From an uncultured Cellvibrio sp. (GTDB lineage: Bacteria > Pseudomonadota > Gammaproteobacteria > Pseudomonadales > Cellvibrionaceae), in NCBI GenBank assembly GCA_946482385.1, contig CAMLRI010000008.1, forward strand, positions 1 to 14,171: a stretch of DNA of 14,171 bases. Reading direction: 5' to 3'. This document shows, one piece after another, positions 7,664-14,145 of this stretch. Positions within the stretch are counted from its first letter, which is position 1. The number at the start of each line of letters is the position of its first letter. Below the pieces are notes generated by a model that was not told the DNA's origin, ran no database searches, and saw only the letters and a list, made by a program, of their open reading frames with translations. The position numbers and the translations under genes were made by a program.

Positions 7664-8572
7664 ATGCCATCGCTATTACGCCGTTGTTGCTGGATTATCC
7701 CCGGCCTTGTCCTGCTCGCCTGTACTGCCAGCCTGGCGCAGGCCAAGCCGCGCCTGTTGGCCAGTATCAAACCCCTGGCGCTGATTGCCCAGGAGATAGC
7801 TGGTGCCGAGGTGGCCGTAGATACCCTCTTGCCGGCCAGCGCTTCGCCCCACGACTATCCGCTGAAGATGTCTGATCACCGCCGCCTGCGCGATGCCGAC
7901 CTGGTGTTGTGGATAGGCCCGGAATTGGAAGCTTTCCTGGCCAAGCCGCTGCGCAACCTACCCCAGGCGCAACAGCTCAGCGCCTACGGGCTGGCAGGTA
8001 TCCATTGGCCGGAAGCGGAAGAAGTGGTGCAAGAGGAGCATGCCGCCCATGATCATGGCCACCACGGCCATGATCCCCACCTATGGCTCAACCCCCACAA
8101 CGCCGCGCTGCTGGCGACTGCCCTGGCGGCGCGGCTGGCGCAGTTGCAACCGGCCAGTGCCGAGCTGTTCCACGCCCGGGCGCAAACCTTTGCCGCCGCC
8201 ATGGCCGCGCTGGACCAGCGCCTGCAAACGGCACTGGCGCCTTTCAAAGAGCGGGGATTTGCGGTTTACCACGAGGGCTATGGCCATTTTGTACAGCACT
8301 ATGGTTTGCGCCAGCTGGCCTATGTCACCTTCACCCCCGAGCGGCGCCCGGGGGCGCGCCATTTGCAGCAGTTGCGCCAGCAAATGGCGGCGGGTGGGGT
8401 GTGTATTTTTAGTGAGCCCTATCAGGCCAGCCACAGCCTGGATGCCCTGGCCCGCGAGCTGCAGCTGCGCCAGGGGCAGCTGGATGCCCTGGGTGCGGAA
8501 GGGGTGGAGAATTACGGGCAATTGCTGGAGCGTATGGCAGAAGACTTTGCCCGCTGCCTGGCACCCACTTAA
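7664..8572 (+). CDS. znuA: ZnuA, periplasmic zinc-binding protein
   Basis: A 302-residue substrate-binding protein of the cluster A-I metal family that captures Zn(II) in the periplasm for ZnuBC. An N-terminal signal peptide ends at AQA (residues 25-27). A lipobox-like LLAC (17-20) is also present, so lipoprotein processing cannot be excluded. Expected zinc ligands are H63 (SPHDYPL), H139 (DPHLWLNP) and H203 (VYHEGYGHF). The flexible zinc-scavenging loop characteristic of ZnuA is present as HAAHDHGHHGHDPH (126-139). Length is normal (about 310 in E. coli). It is transcribed away from zur and the intervening Zur box predicts zinc repression. The ribosome site (AGAG) is weak. Confidence 0.94.
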   Translation: MPSLLRRCCWIIPGLVLLACTASLAQAKPRLLASIKPLALIAQEIAGAEVAVDTLLPASASPHDYPLKMSDHRRLRDADLVLWIGPELEAFLAKPLRNLPQAQQLSAYGLAGIHWPEAEEVVQEEHAAHDHGHHGHDPHLWLNPHNAALLATALAARLAQLQPASAELFHARAQTFAAAMAALDQRLQTALAPFKERGFAVYHEGYGHFVQHYGLRQLAYVTFTPERRPGARHLQQLRQQMAAGGVCIFSEPYQASHSLDALARELQLRQGQLDALGAEGVENYGQLLERMAEDFARCLAPT

Positions 8573-8594
8573 CAGCCGGTTGCGGCCATACTGA

Positions 8595-8628
8595 CAAACA
8601 AAAAGGCGGGTGCTTTCGCTGCCCGCCT
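8595..8628 (-). terminator. Intrinsic terminator of the leftward 94-residue gene
   Basis: Read leftward, stem AGGCGGG/CCCGCCT (8628-8622/8610-8604) encloses an inner GC-GAAA-GC tetraloop and is followed directly by TTTTTGTTTG. Read rightward no T tract follows, so it does not serve znuA well. Confidence 0.75.
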
Positions 8629-8695
8629 CTCCAACTGTAACTCCGCTCCTGCGACAAACTTCCTCAACAGCCGCGATTCGATCGCTATGGGCTGA

Positions 8696-8715
8696 TCATG
8701 ATTAGTTCATGATTA
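8696..8715. repeat. 11-bp tandem repeat between convergent genes
   Basis: TCATGATTA occurs at 8696-8704 and 8707-8715, exactly 11 bp apart, in the gap between the ends of znuA and the leftward 94-residue gene. No function is evident. Confidence 0.4.
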
Positions 8716-8733
8716 ATGCCTTGCCAATGGCCA

Positions 8734-9018
8734 TCAACCCGCTTTGCGCACTGGCGCAATCAGCGAAATCTGCAGCGGCTTGCGCAGTTTAACGTTGCGT
8801 GCAGCCAACATATCCATCTGGCGTTTATTCAATTCCATCACAAAAGCGTCGTAGCACTCGCGCACACCGTGGTCGCTGCACAGGGCGGTTTCGCGCAGCA
8901 GTGAGAGCATGCCTTCGGGTGTGGCCATGCGGTGGCGCACACCGGTCAGGTGGTAATAGCTGCTGGCCAGCTGTTGCATGCGGAATATGGCGGTTTGCGA
9001 AAAAATCAGTGTTTCCAT
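8734..9018 (-). CDS. Hypothetical protein, 94 residues
   Basis: The protein starts METLIFSQTAIFRMQQ and ends ISLIAPVRKAG. ATG 9018 is chosen because GGAG lies six bases upstream. The in-frame TTG at 9030 is less likely. It contains no signal peptide or membrane segment and looks mostly helical, with two cysteines (in ALCSDHGVRECYDAF) and a basic C-terminus (RNVKLRKPLQ). A good leftward terminator at 8595-8628 supports a real monocistronic transcript. It lies tail to tail with znuA. I do not recognise the family, and no functional motif is visible. Confidence 0.6.
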   Translation of the reverse strand: METLIFSQTAIFRMQQLASSYYHLTGVRHRMATPEGMLSLLRETALCSDHGVRECYDAFVMELNKRQMDMLAARNVKLRKPLQISLIAPVRKAG

Positions 9019-9176
9019 GAGCGGCTCCAAAAATGAACTGGGTGGGCGATTGAGGTGGACGGTCCAGGATTCAATCTGTTGTTTCCCTGTTTTAACGCCA
9101 GTCTAGGTAAGCCCTGGGGCCGCGCTAGGGATTTACACGTCAGGGCCGGGGTAAATGTGAAATTTGTGATTTGTAC

Positions 9177-9229
9177 AAAAAAAGAACCCCGCATAAACCA
9201 AACAAAAAGTAATAAGTCTGGCTGCGGGG
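9177..9229 (-). terminator. Probable leftward intrinsic terminator with long loop
   Basis: CCCCGCA (9187-9193) pairs with TGCGGGG (9223-9229). Read leftward the stem is followed by TTCTTTTTTT. The 29-base loop is long for an intrinsic terminator. It would end the transcript of the exported 85-residue protein gene about 130-180 bases past its stop. Confidence 0.5.
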
Positions 9230-9273
9230 CAATAACACGAGGAGAAAAGGTAATAAAAAAAGGGGGAATTATG

Positions 9274-9336
9274 ACCCGGCAGTCATGCCTGCCGGGTCTG
9301 TGCAGAGGGTTTCTGCTATAGCCGCCCAAGGCGGCT
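9274..9336 (-). other. Run of three stem-loops in the 3' region of the 85-residue protein gene
   Basis: Three close hairpins are visible: ACCCGGCAG/CTGCCGGGT (9274-9282/9289-9297, 9-bp perfect stem), GCAGA/TCTGC (about 9302-9316) and AGCCGCC/GGCGGCT (9320-9326/9330-9336). They sit just past the stop codon of the leftward gene and before the long-loop terminator. They may stabilise the 3' end or belong to a 3'-derived small RNA. The rest of 9019-9356 shows no gene. Confidence 0.45.
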
Positions 9337-9356
9337 GGGGCGGCAGCCTTAGTGGG

Positions 9357-9614
9357 TTACAGGCCCAGTTTGGCCGCCAATTTGGCTTCCAGTTCTTTTT
9401 CCAGCTTGGCGTTGACTTCTTCTGTCAAATCCGCCGCTTTTTCAGTCAGGGTTTCGTTCAGACGCAATTGGGCGTCTTCTTCGGTTTCTACCCAGGTGCT
9501 TTTGACTTTCAGGTCAGCGGCCGCCAGGGTCAGGTTTTGTTCGTCCGCGGCATCGTTGGCAAAAGCGCCACTAGTGGCCAGCAGGGCAGTCAGGAAAAGT
9601 GCAGTCGTTTTCAT
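9357..9614 (-). CDS. Small exported helical protein, unknown function
   Basis: An 85-residue precursor. The start at 9614 is chosen because it has a strong GGAGG eight bases upstream and opens a clean Sec signal peptide (MKTTALFLTALLATSGAFA, residues 1-19, AXA cleavage site). A longer frame from 9803 lacks both. The mature 66 residues are highly charged and alanine/glutamate/leucine-rich, with heptad-like spacing in the second half (LNETLTEKAADLTEEVNAKL and following), suggesting an extended helix or coiled coil in the periplasm. No cysteine is present after the signal peptide. It lies alone, facing away from polA, with an unusual motif array upstream. The family is not recognised. Confidence 0.68.
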   Translation of the reverse strand: MKTTALFLTALLATSGAFANDAADEQNLTLAAADLKVKSTWVETEEDAQLRLNETLTEKAADLTEEVNAKLEKELEAKLAAKLGL

Positions 9615-9748
9615 CGTTTGATCCTCCGATGGATTTAAAAGTCCAGTTGCCTTGTGAGCAACCTTTCTGGTGTTGCTTGGGTTTAGGGTTAACTTGTGGT
9701 CGGTACTAGATGTTGCCGGTGTTGCAAGTTTGTCTCTGGGTTGACTCG

Positions 9749-9974
9749 CTAACACGCTCTTCTTAGTAACACATGCCTTCTTCAGTAACGCTCGCATCTG
9801 CATTTGTTACTTTATGTTACGCATGGTAACAGATTTTTTAAGTCTGGCTAGGGGGTGGTTACAATATTTGGTGATATAAAACTCTAAAATGTGAATAAAT
9901 ACCGCTGCTTAGCAATAAAAGCTCAAGTAAATAGGGGTTTTGTCGCCAGGTAACACATTTTGGCACCGGGTAAC
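9749..9974. repeat. Helically phased array of GTAAC/GTTAC motifs upstream of polA
   Basis: GTAAC or its complement GTTAC starts at 9766, 9785, 9806, 9816, 9826, 9858, 9950 and 9970, with a one-base variant CTAAC at 9749. Most steps are 10 or 19-21 bp. Three successive units share TAAC(A/G)C followed by CTTCTT-like sequence. Within it, TGTTACGCATGGTAACA (9815-9831) is a perfect dyad, and GGTAACAC recurs at 9949 and 9969. An AT-rich stretch (about 9831-9945) separates the two clusters. It reads as multiple binding sites for one regulator. Confidence 0.55.
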
Positions 9975-10058
9975 ACTTTGGTGGTTGGGCGTCAGGCCCC
10001 GGTGGTGCTTTGGTGTATCCTGCGGCCTTTATCGCGACCCTAAGCCCCGGATTTTCCT

Positions 10059-12833
10059 ATGACTTTAAGCCCTGATGCCCCCCTCGTACTGGTGGATGGT
10101 TCCTCCTATCTCTACCGCGCCTACCACGCCCTGCCGCCGCTGACCAATTCCAAAGGCCAGCCCACCGGGGCGGTAAAAGGGGTCATCAATATGCTGCGCC
10201 GGCTGCGCAAGGATTACCCCCAAAGCCCCATTGCGGTGGTGTTTGATGCAAAGGGCAAAACCTTCCGCGACGAGCTGTTCGCCGAGTACAAGGCCAACCG
10301 CCCGCCTATGCCCGAGGATCTGCGCCCGCAGGTGCAGCCGATCCACGACATAGTCCAGGCCATGGGCCTGCCGCTGCTGGTGATTGACGGGGTAGAGGCT
10401 GACGATGTGATTGGCACCCTCGCGCGCCAAGCCACAGCGCAGCAGCGCTATGTGGTGATCTCCACCGGCGATAAAGACATGGCGCAGCTGGTAAATGAGC
10501 ATGTCACCCTGGTGAATACCATGACCGATTCAGTGCTGGATATTCCCGGCGTGCATGCCAAATATGGCTTTGGCCCGGAGTTGATGATCGACTACCTGGC
10601 GCTGATGGGCGACAAGGTGGACAACATTCCCGGCGTGCCAGGTGTGGGCGAAAAAACCGCCCAGGGTTTGATCCAGGGTATTGGCGGTTTGGATGCGATT
10701 TACGCCGATTTGGAAAAGGTGCGCAGCCTGAGTTTTCGCGGCGCCAAAACCATGCCGGAAAAATTAATCGAACACCGCGACATGGCCTACTTGTCCTATC
10801 GCCTGGCCACCATTAAAACCGATGTGGAATTGGCGCTAACGCCCGATGCCATTCACAACCAACCGGCAGACACTGAAAAATTGCGCGCGCTGTTTGAGGA
10901 TTTGGAATTTAAAAGTTGGGTGGCGGAATTGGGTGCGGCCAGTGCGCCCGCAGTGGCTGAACATAATCGCCAAGCGCTTGAGCCGGCACCAGCCAGTGTT
11001 GGTGACTGCGGCAATAACAGCATCGAAAAACGCTACGAGATTGTCACCAGCCAAGCGCAATTGGCCGAATGGCTGGCGCGGCTGCAAGCGGCCGATGAAT
11101 TTGCCTTTGATACAGAAACCACCAGCCTGGATGTAATGGAGGCGCGCATCGTTGGCGTGAGTGTGGCCACTGAACCTGGCCTGGCAGCTTATATTCCCTG
11201 CGGTCACGATTATATGGGCGCACCGGCGCAGCTGGCGCTGGCAGATGTGCTGGCGCAATTAAAAGCGCTGCTGGAAGATCCGCGCAAAATAAAAATTGGC
11301 CAAAATATTAAATACGACCGCAGTGTGCTGCTGAATTACGGCGTGCATTTGCGCGGTATCGACTACGACACCATGCTTGAATCCTATGTGTGGAATTCGG
11401 TGGGCAGCCGCCACAATATGGATGATTTGGCGCAGACCTATCTCGACTATAAAACCGTGACTTTTGAAGAGCTGGCGGGCAAGGGCGTTAAGCAGCTCAG
11501 CTTCAACCAATTAAAAATTGAAGATGCCGGCCACTACGCAGCGGAAGATGCCGATATCACCCTGCGCCTGCACCAATTTTTTTGGCCGCAACTGCAGCAG
11601 CAGGAAAAACTGTGCAAAGTATTTCGTGAAATAGAAATGCCACTGGTGCCGATTTTGTCCCACATAGAGCGCAATGGTGCACTGGTGGATGCCAAGCTGC
11701 TGGGCCAGCAAAGTATTGAGTTGGGCGCGCGCCTGCAAGAGCTGGAGCGCAAAGCTTACGAAATCGCCGGGCAGGAATTTAATTTAAGTTCGCCGAAACA
11801 ATTGGGCGCAATTTTATTTGAGCAACAAAAATTGCCGGTGCTGAAAAAAACGCCCACCGGCACCCCATCTACCGCCGAAGAAGTGTTGCAGGAATTGGCG
11901 CTGGATTACCCTCTGCCCAAAGTGTTGATGGAGTATCGCGGCCTGGCGAAATTAAAATCCACCTACACCGATAAATTGCCGCAGGTTATCAATCCGCGCA
12001 CTGGCCGCATCCACACCAGTTACCACCAGGCGGTGGCGGCCACCGGGCGGCTGTCGTCGCAAGATCCCAACCTGCAAAACATCCCCATTAAAACCGAAGA
12101 AGGGCGGCGTATCCGCCAGGCGTTTATTGCACCGCCGGGCTACAAATTGGTAGCGGCTGACTATTCGCAAATTGAGCTGCGCATTATGGCGCACCTGTCG
12201 GGCGATGAAGGCCTGCTCAGCGCCTTTGCCCAGGGCCTGGATGTGCACCGCGCTACGGCGGCGGAAGTATTTGGTGTGGCGGTGGCGGCAGTAACACCGG
12301 AAATGCGCCGCAGCGCCAAGGCGATCAACTTCGGTTTGATTTACGGCATGTCGGCCTTTGGCCTGGCCAAGCAGCTGCATCTGGGGCGCAACGAAGCGCA
12401 GCAATATATCGACCGCTATTTCGAGCGCTACCCAGGGGTGCAGCGCTATATGAACAATATCCGCGCTCAGGCCCACGAGCAGGGCTATGTGGAAACTCTG
12501 TTTGGTCGCCGCCTTTATTTGCCCGATATCAATGCCAAGAATAAAAACCTGCAAATGGCTGCCGAGCGCACCGCCATTAACGCGCCTATGCAGGGCACAG
12601 CGGCCGACATTATCAAAACCGCCATGATCCGCGTCGACAACTGGCTGGTGGATGCCGGCTTGGACGCCAAAATCATTATGCAGGTGCACGATGAGCTGGT
12701 GCTGGAGGTGGCGGAAGCCTGCCTGGATGAGGTGTGCAGCGGCCTGGTGGAGCGTATGTCCAGCGCGGCGCAGTTAAAAGTGCCGTTGGTGGTCGAGGCG
12801 GGAGTTGGCAATAACTGGGATGAGGCCCATTAA
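10059..12833 (+). CDS. polA: DNA polymerase I
   Basis: A full-length 924-residue Pol I (E. coli 928) with three domains. The 5' nuclease (1 to about 290) has VDGSSYLYRAYH (12-23), FDAKGKTFRDELFAEYK (62-78), VEADDVIGT (112-120) and the helix-hairpin-helix DNIPGVPGVGEKTA (188-201). The 3'-5' proofreading domain (about 325-515) has DTET (D351, E353), NIKYD (D420) and YAAED (Y493, D497), so it appears active, unlike in some Pol I lineages. The polymerase has motif A DYSQIELR (701-708), motif B RRSAKAINFGLIYG (750-763) and motif C QVHDE (875-879). It repairs gaps and removes RNA primers. The ATG matches the family start, but the ribosome site is weak. Confidence 0.98.
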   Translation: MTLSPDAPLVLVDGSSYLYRAYHALPPLTNSKGQPTGAVKGVINMLRRLRKDYPQSPIAVVFDAKGKTFRDELFAEYKANRPPMPEDLRPQVQPIHDIVQAMGLPLLVIDGVEADDVIGTLARQATAQQRYVVISTGDKDMAQLVNEHVTLVNTMTDSVLDIPGVHAKYGFGPELMIDYLALMGDKVDNIPGVPGVGEKTAQGLIQGIGGLDAIYADLEKVRSLSFRGAKTMPEKLIEHRDMAYLSYRLATIKTDVELALTPDAIHNQPADTEKLRALFEDLEFKSWVAELGAASAPAVAEHNRQALEPAPASVGDCGNNSIEKRYEIVTSQAQLAEWLARLQAADEFAFDTETTSLDVMEARIVGVSVATEPGLAAYIPCGHDYMGAPAQLALADVLAQLKALLEDPRKIKIGQNIKYDRSVLLNYGVHLRGIDYDTMLESYVWNSVGSRHNMDDLAQTYLDYKTVTFEELAGKGVKQLSFNQLKIEDAGHYAAEDADITLRLHQFFWPQLQQQEKLCKVFREIEMPLVPILSHIERNGALVDAKLLGQQSIELGARLQELERKAYEIAGQEFNLSSPKQLGAILFEQQKLPVLKKTPTGTPSTAEEVLQELALDYPLPKVLMEYRGLAKLKSTYTDKLPQVINPRTGRIHTSYHQAVAATGRLSSQDPNLQNIPIKTEEGRRIRQAFIAPPGYKLVAADYSQIELRIMAHLSGDEGLLSAFAQGLDVHRATAAEVFGVAVAAVTPEMRRSAKAINFGLIYGMSAFGLAKQLHLGRNEAQQYIDRYFERYPGVQRYMNNIRAQAHEQGYVETLFGRRLYLPDINAKNKNLQMAAERTAINAPMQGTAADIIKTAMIRVDNWLVDAGLDAKIIMQVHDELVLEVAEACLDEVCSGLVERMSSAAQLKVPLVVEAGVGNNWDEAH

Positions 12834-12896
12834 CTCACTGATTTTATTGTGAATTTAAAATTAATAAAAAATTATGCAAATTATTTGAACGGAGCA

Positions 12897-12925
12897 GGAA
12901 CTAATTGCGGCAGGGGTTAGTCATA
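12897..12925 (+). promoter_or_regulatory. ECF-sigma (AlgU/RpoE-like) promoter candidate for the first small RNA
   Basis: GGAACTA (12897-12903), a 17-bp spacer and TCATA (12921-12925) resemble the GAACTT-N16/17-TCnnA promoters read by AlgU/sigma-E. Initiation would fall near 12931-12933. A weaker sigma70-like alternative is TTAGTC (12917-12922) with 17 bp to TACGAT (12940-12945). Confidence 0.4.
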
Positions 12926-12931
12926 GCCAGT

Positions 12932-13037
12932 GTGTGTTTTACGATCATGAGCTAACTCCTCCCCTGATGGCTATTAGGCCAGCTAAGCGAAGTGAAATTT
13001 AAGCTAAGCCAACCCCGACCCGATCGGGGTTTTTTTT
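12932..13037 (+). ncRNA. Small RNA candidate in the Spot 42/ErsA position downstream of polA
   Basis: A non-coding segment between polA and engB, the locus of Spot 42 in enterics and ErsA in Pseudomonas. It ends in a strong terminator, has an ECF-like promoter at the expected distance, and carries an unpaired-looking C/U stretch, ACTCCTCCCCT (12955-12965), able to pair with Shine-Dalgarno sequences. A short TGGC/GCCA hairpin (12968-12971/12978-12981) follows, and AGCTAAGC occurs twice (12981-12988, 13002-13009). The 5' end is an estimate from the promoter. Homology to ErsA is inferred from position and architecture only. Confidence 0.6.
13011..13037 (+). terminator. Intrinsic terminator of the first small RNA candidate
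   Basis: AACCCCGA (13011-13018) and TCGGGGTT (13024-13031) form a perfect 8-bp stem with a CCCGA loop, and the T run spans 13030-13037. This is a canonical rightward Rho-independent terminator 178 bp past the polA stop. Confidence 0.88.
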
Positions 13038-13141
13038 GCCCTAAATTTGGCTGGGCGGTTGCCGAGGCTGCTGGGGAAACTGGGGGAATTGTGCAAAAAC
13101 TGTTGCACTTACAAAGATTTACGTTTTGGCGCGAACTTTAA

Positions 13142-13281
13142 TGGGGCGGCCCCAGTCCTAGGTTGCAGTTGTTGCATGAGCTTTCTCCCCTTAAGCCTTG
13201 TTAGTCTTAAGCCCATCTGGCACTACCCCAAGAGTGCCAGTTCTTTGTCCGATGATTGATCCAAATCATCGGATTTTTTTT
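13142..13281 (+). ncRNA. Second small RNA candidate between polA and engB
   Basis: The segment between the first terminator and the engB stop shows consecutive stem-loops: TGGGG/CCCCA (13142-13146/13150-13154), CTTAAG/CTTAAG (13190-13195/13206-13211), an 8-bp CTGGCACT/AGTGCCAG (13217-13224/13233-13240), and a 10-bp terminator stem with a T run. A C/U stretch, CTTTCTCCCC (13181-13190), is left mostly single-stranded. No coding frame with a ribosome site is seen. TTTAAT (13137-13142) is a fair -10 but no good -35 is visible, so the 5' end (perhaps near 13149) is unsure. It could be a separate small RNA or a readthrough product of the first. Confidence 0.5.
13248..13281 (+). terminator. Intrinsic terminator abutting the engB stop codon
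   Basis: TCCGATGATT (13248-13257) and AATCATCGGA (13264-13273) form a perfect 10-bp stem with a 6-base loop, followed by eight T residues (13274-13281). The T run overlaps the engB stop on the other strand. Read leftward no T run follows the stem, so it works rightward only. Confidence 0.85.
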
Positions 13282-13933
13282 ATTCCCCGCTAATATCCCC
13301 GCCGCTGGCAGATTCGGGCGCCAGCCAGGTTTGCAGTTTGGCTTTCAGCTCATCTATGCCCAGGTTGGCCATGGCGGAAAAGCACTGCAGGCTAACGCTG
13401 TCGGCGGTGAAGCCGAGGGTTTTCAGCTCTTTTTGTACTTTAAACAGGCTGACGTTCATCTGGCTGCGGCTGAGCTTATCGGCCTTGGTGAGCAGTATGT
13501 GCACCGGCATCTGGCCGCGTTTGGCCCAGTGCAGCATGGTGGTGTCGAATTCCTGCAGCGGGTGGCGTATATCCATCAGCAGCACCAGACCCTGCAGGCT
13601 TTGGCGCTGTTGCAGGTATTCCGAGAGGTCGCGCTGCCACTGCTCCTTGAGCTCGCGCGATACCTTGGCGTAGCCATAGCCGGGCAGGTCGACCAGGCGC
13701 TGGTGATCGCTCAGGGCAAAAAAGTTGATCAGCTGGGTGCGGCCGGGGGTTTTACTGGTGCGCGCCAGGCGATGGTTGTTGGTCAGGGCATTGATAGCGC
13801 TGGATTTGCCCGCGTTGGAGCGGCCGGCAAAAGCCACCTCGAAGCCAATTTCGGGTGGGCATTGGCGGATGCTGGGGGCACTGGTTAAAAACTGGGCCTT
13901 GTTAAAGGCAATGCTGCTGCTGGGGCTGGACAT
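13280..13933 (-). CDS. engB: EngB/YihA (YsxC) ribosome-assembly GTPase
   Basis: A 217-residue TrmE-Era-EngA-EngB-Septin family GTPase that acts in assembly of the large ribosomal subunit. All five G motifs are present: G1 GRSNAGKS (37-44), G2 TPGRT (62-66), G3 DLPGYG (82-87), G4 TKAD (149-152) and G5 FSA (185-187). The GYGYAKVS stretch after G3 is typical of EngB. The length is normal, and the C-terminus carries a short variable tail ([10 protein letters not shown]). GAAGGG six bases before the ATG is a good ribosome site. It is convergent with polA and the small RNA candidates, the conserved gammaproteobacterial arrangement. Confidence 0.96.
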   Translation of the reverse strand: MSSPSSSIAFNKAQFLTSAPSIRQCPPEIGFEVAFAGRSNAGKSSAINALTNNHRLARTSKTPGRTQLINFFALSDHQRLVDLPGYGYAKVSRELKEQWQRDLSEYLQQRQSLQGLVLLMDIRHPLQEFDTTMLHWAKRGQMPVHILLTKADKLSRSQMNVSLFKVQKELKTLGFTADSVSLQCFSAMANLGIDELKAKLQTWLAPESASGGDISGE

Positions 13934-13972
13934 AAAAACCCTTCAAAATAGTGTGTTATTCACCTGTTGGTA

Positions 13973-13978
13973 TATAAT
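13973..13978 (+). promoter_or_regulatory. Consensus -10 box, candidate promoter of the rightward gene at the window end
   Basis: TATAAT is a perfect -10 hexamer in the 212-bp gap between the engB start and the rightward ATG at 14146. No clear -35 lies 16-18 bp upstream. A CCGGCC/GGCCGG hairpin (13980-13985/13994-13999) would lie at the very 5' end of the transcript. On the other strand the same AT-rich block could serve engB. Confidence 0.35.
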
Positions 13979-14145
13979 GCCGGCCGCCTGCAAGGCCGGG
14001 TATTAGGTGCCAGGTGCGCGATTGTACCCTGTATACAGCAAGGCCTGCGCGAATCCTGTGCCTGCCCGGGTTCAGCGCCAAGAGTCCGCATTGCCCCGCG
14101 AATGCGCACATACAATGAATTCTTACCAGTCGATCGGGTTAGCCA

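Noticed and set aside
9271..9321. Sixteen-codon rightward frame (MTRQSCLPGLCRGFLL) after a G-rich stretch, a possible leader peptide
   Set aside because: It is made by a hairpin palindrome, no gene follows it on that strand, and nothing downstream would be attenuated.
9615..9803. N-terminal extension of the exported 85-residue protein (longer frame from 9803)
   Set aside because: The inner ATG has a strong GGAGG and starts a proper signal peptide. The extension would bury it and overlaps the repeat array.
9815..9831. TGTTACGCATGGTAACA as a known operator (parS, matS, SlmA, GntR, CRP types)
   Set aside because: The half-site or spacer differs from each of those consensus sequences. The GntR operator has the closest arms but a 2-bp rather than 5-bp centre.
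11952..12689. Leftward 245-residue frame inside polA
   Set aside because: It is antisense to the conserved polymerase motifs A to C and shows no protein family features.
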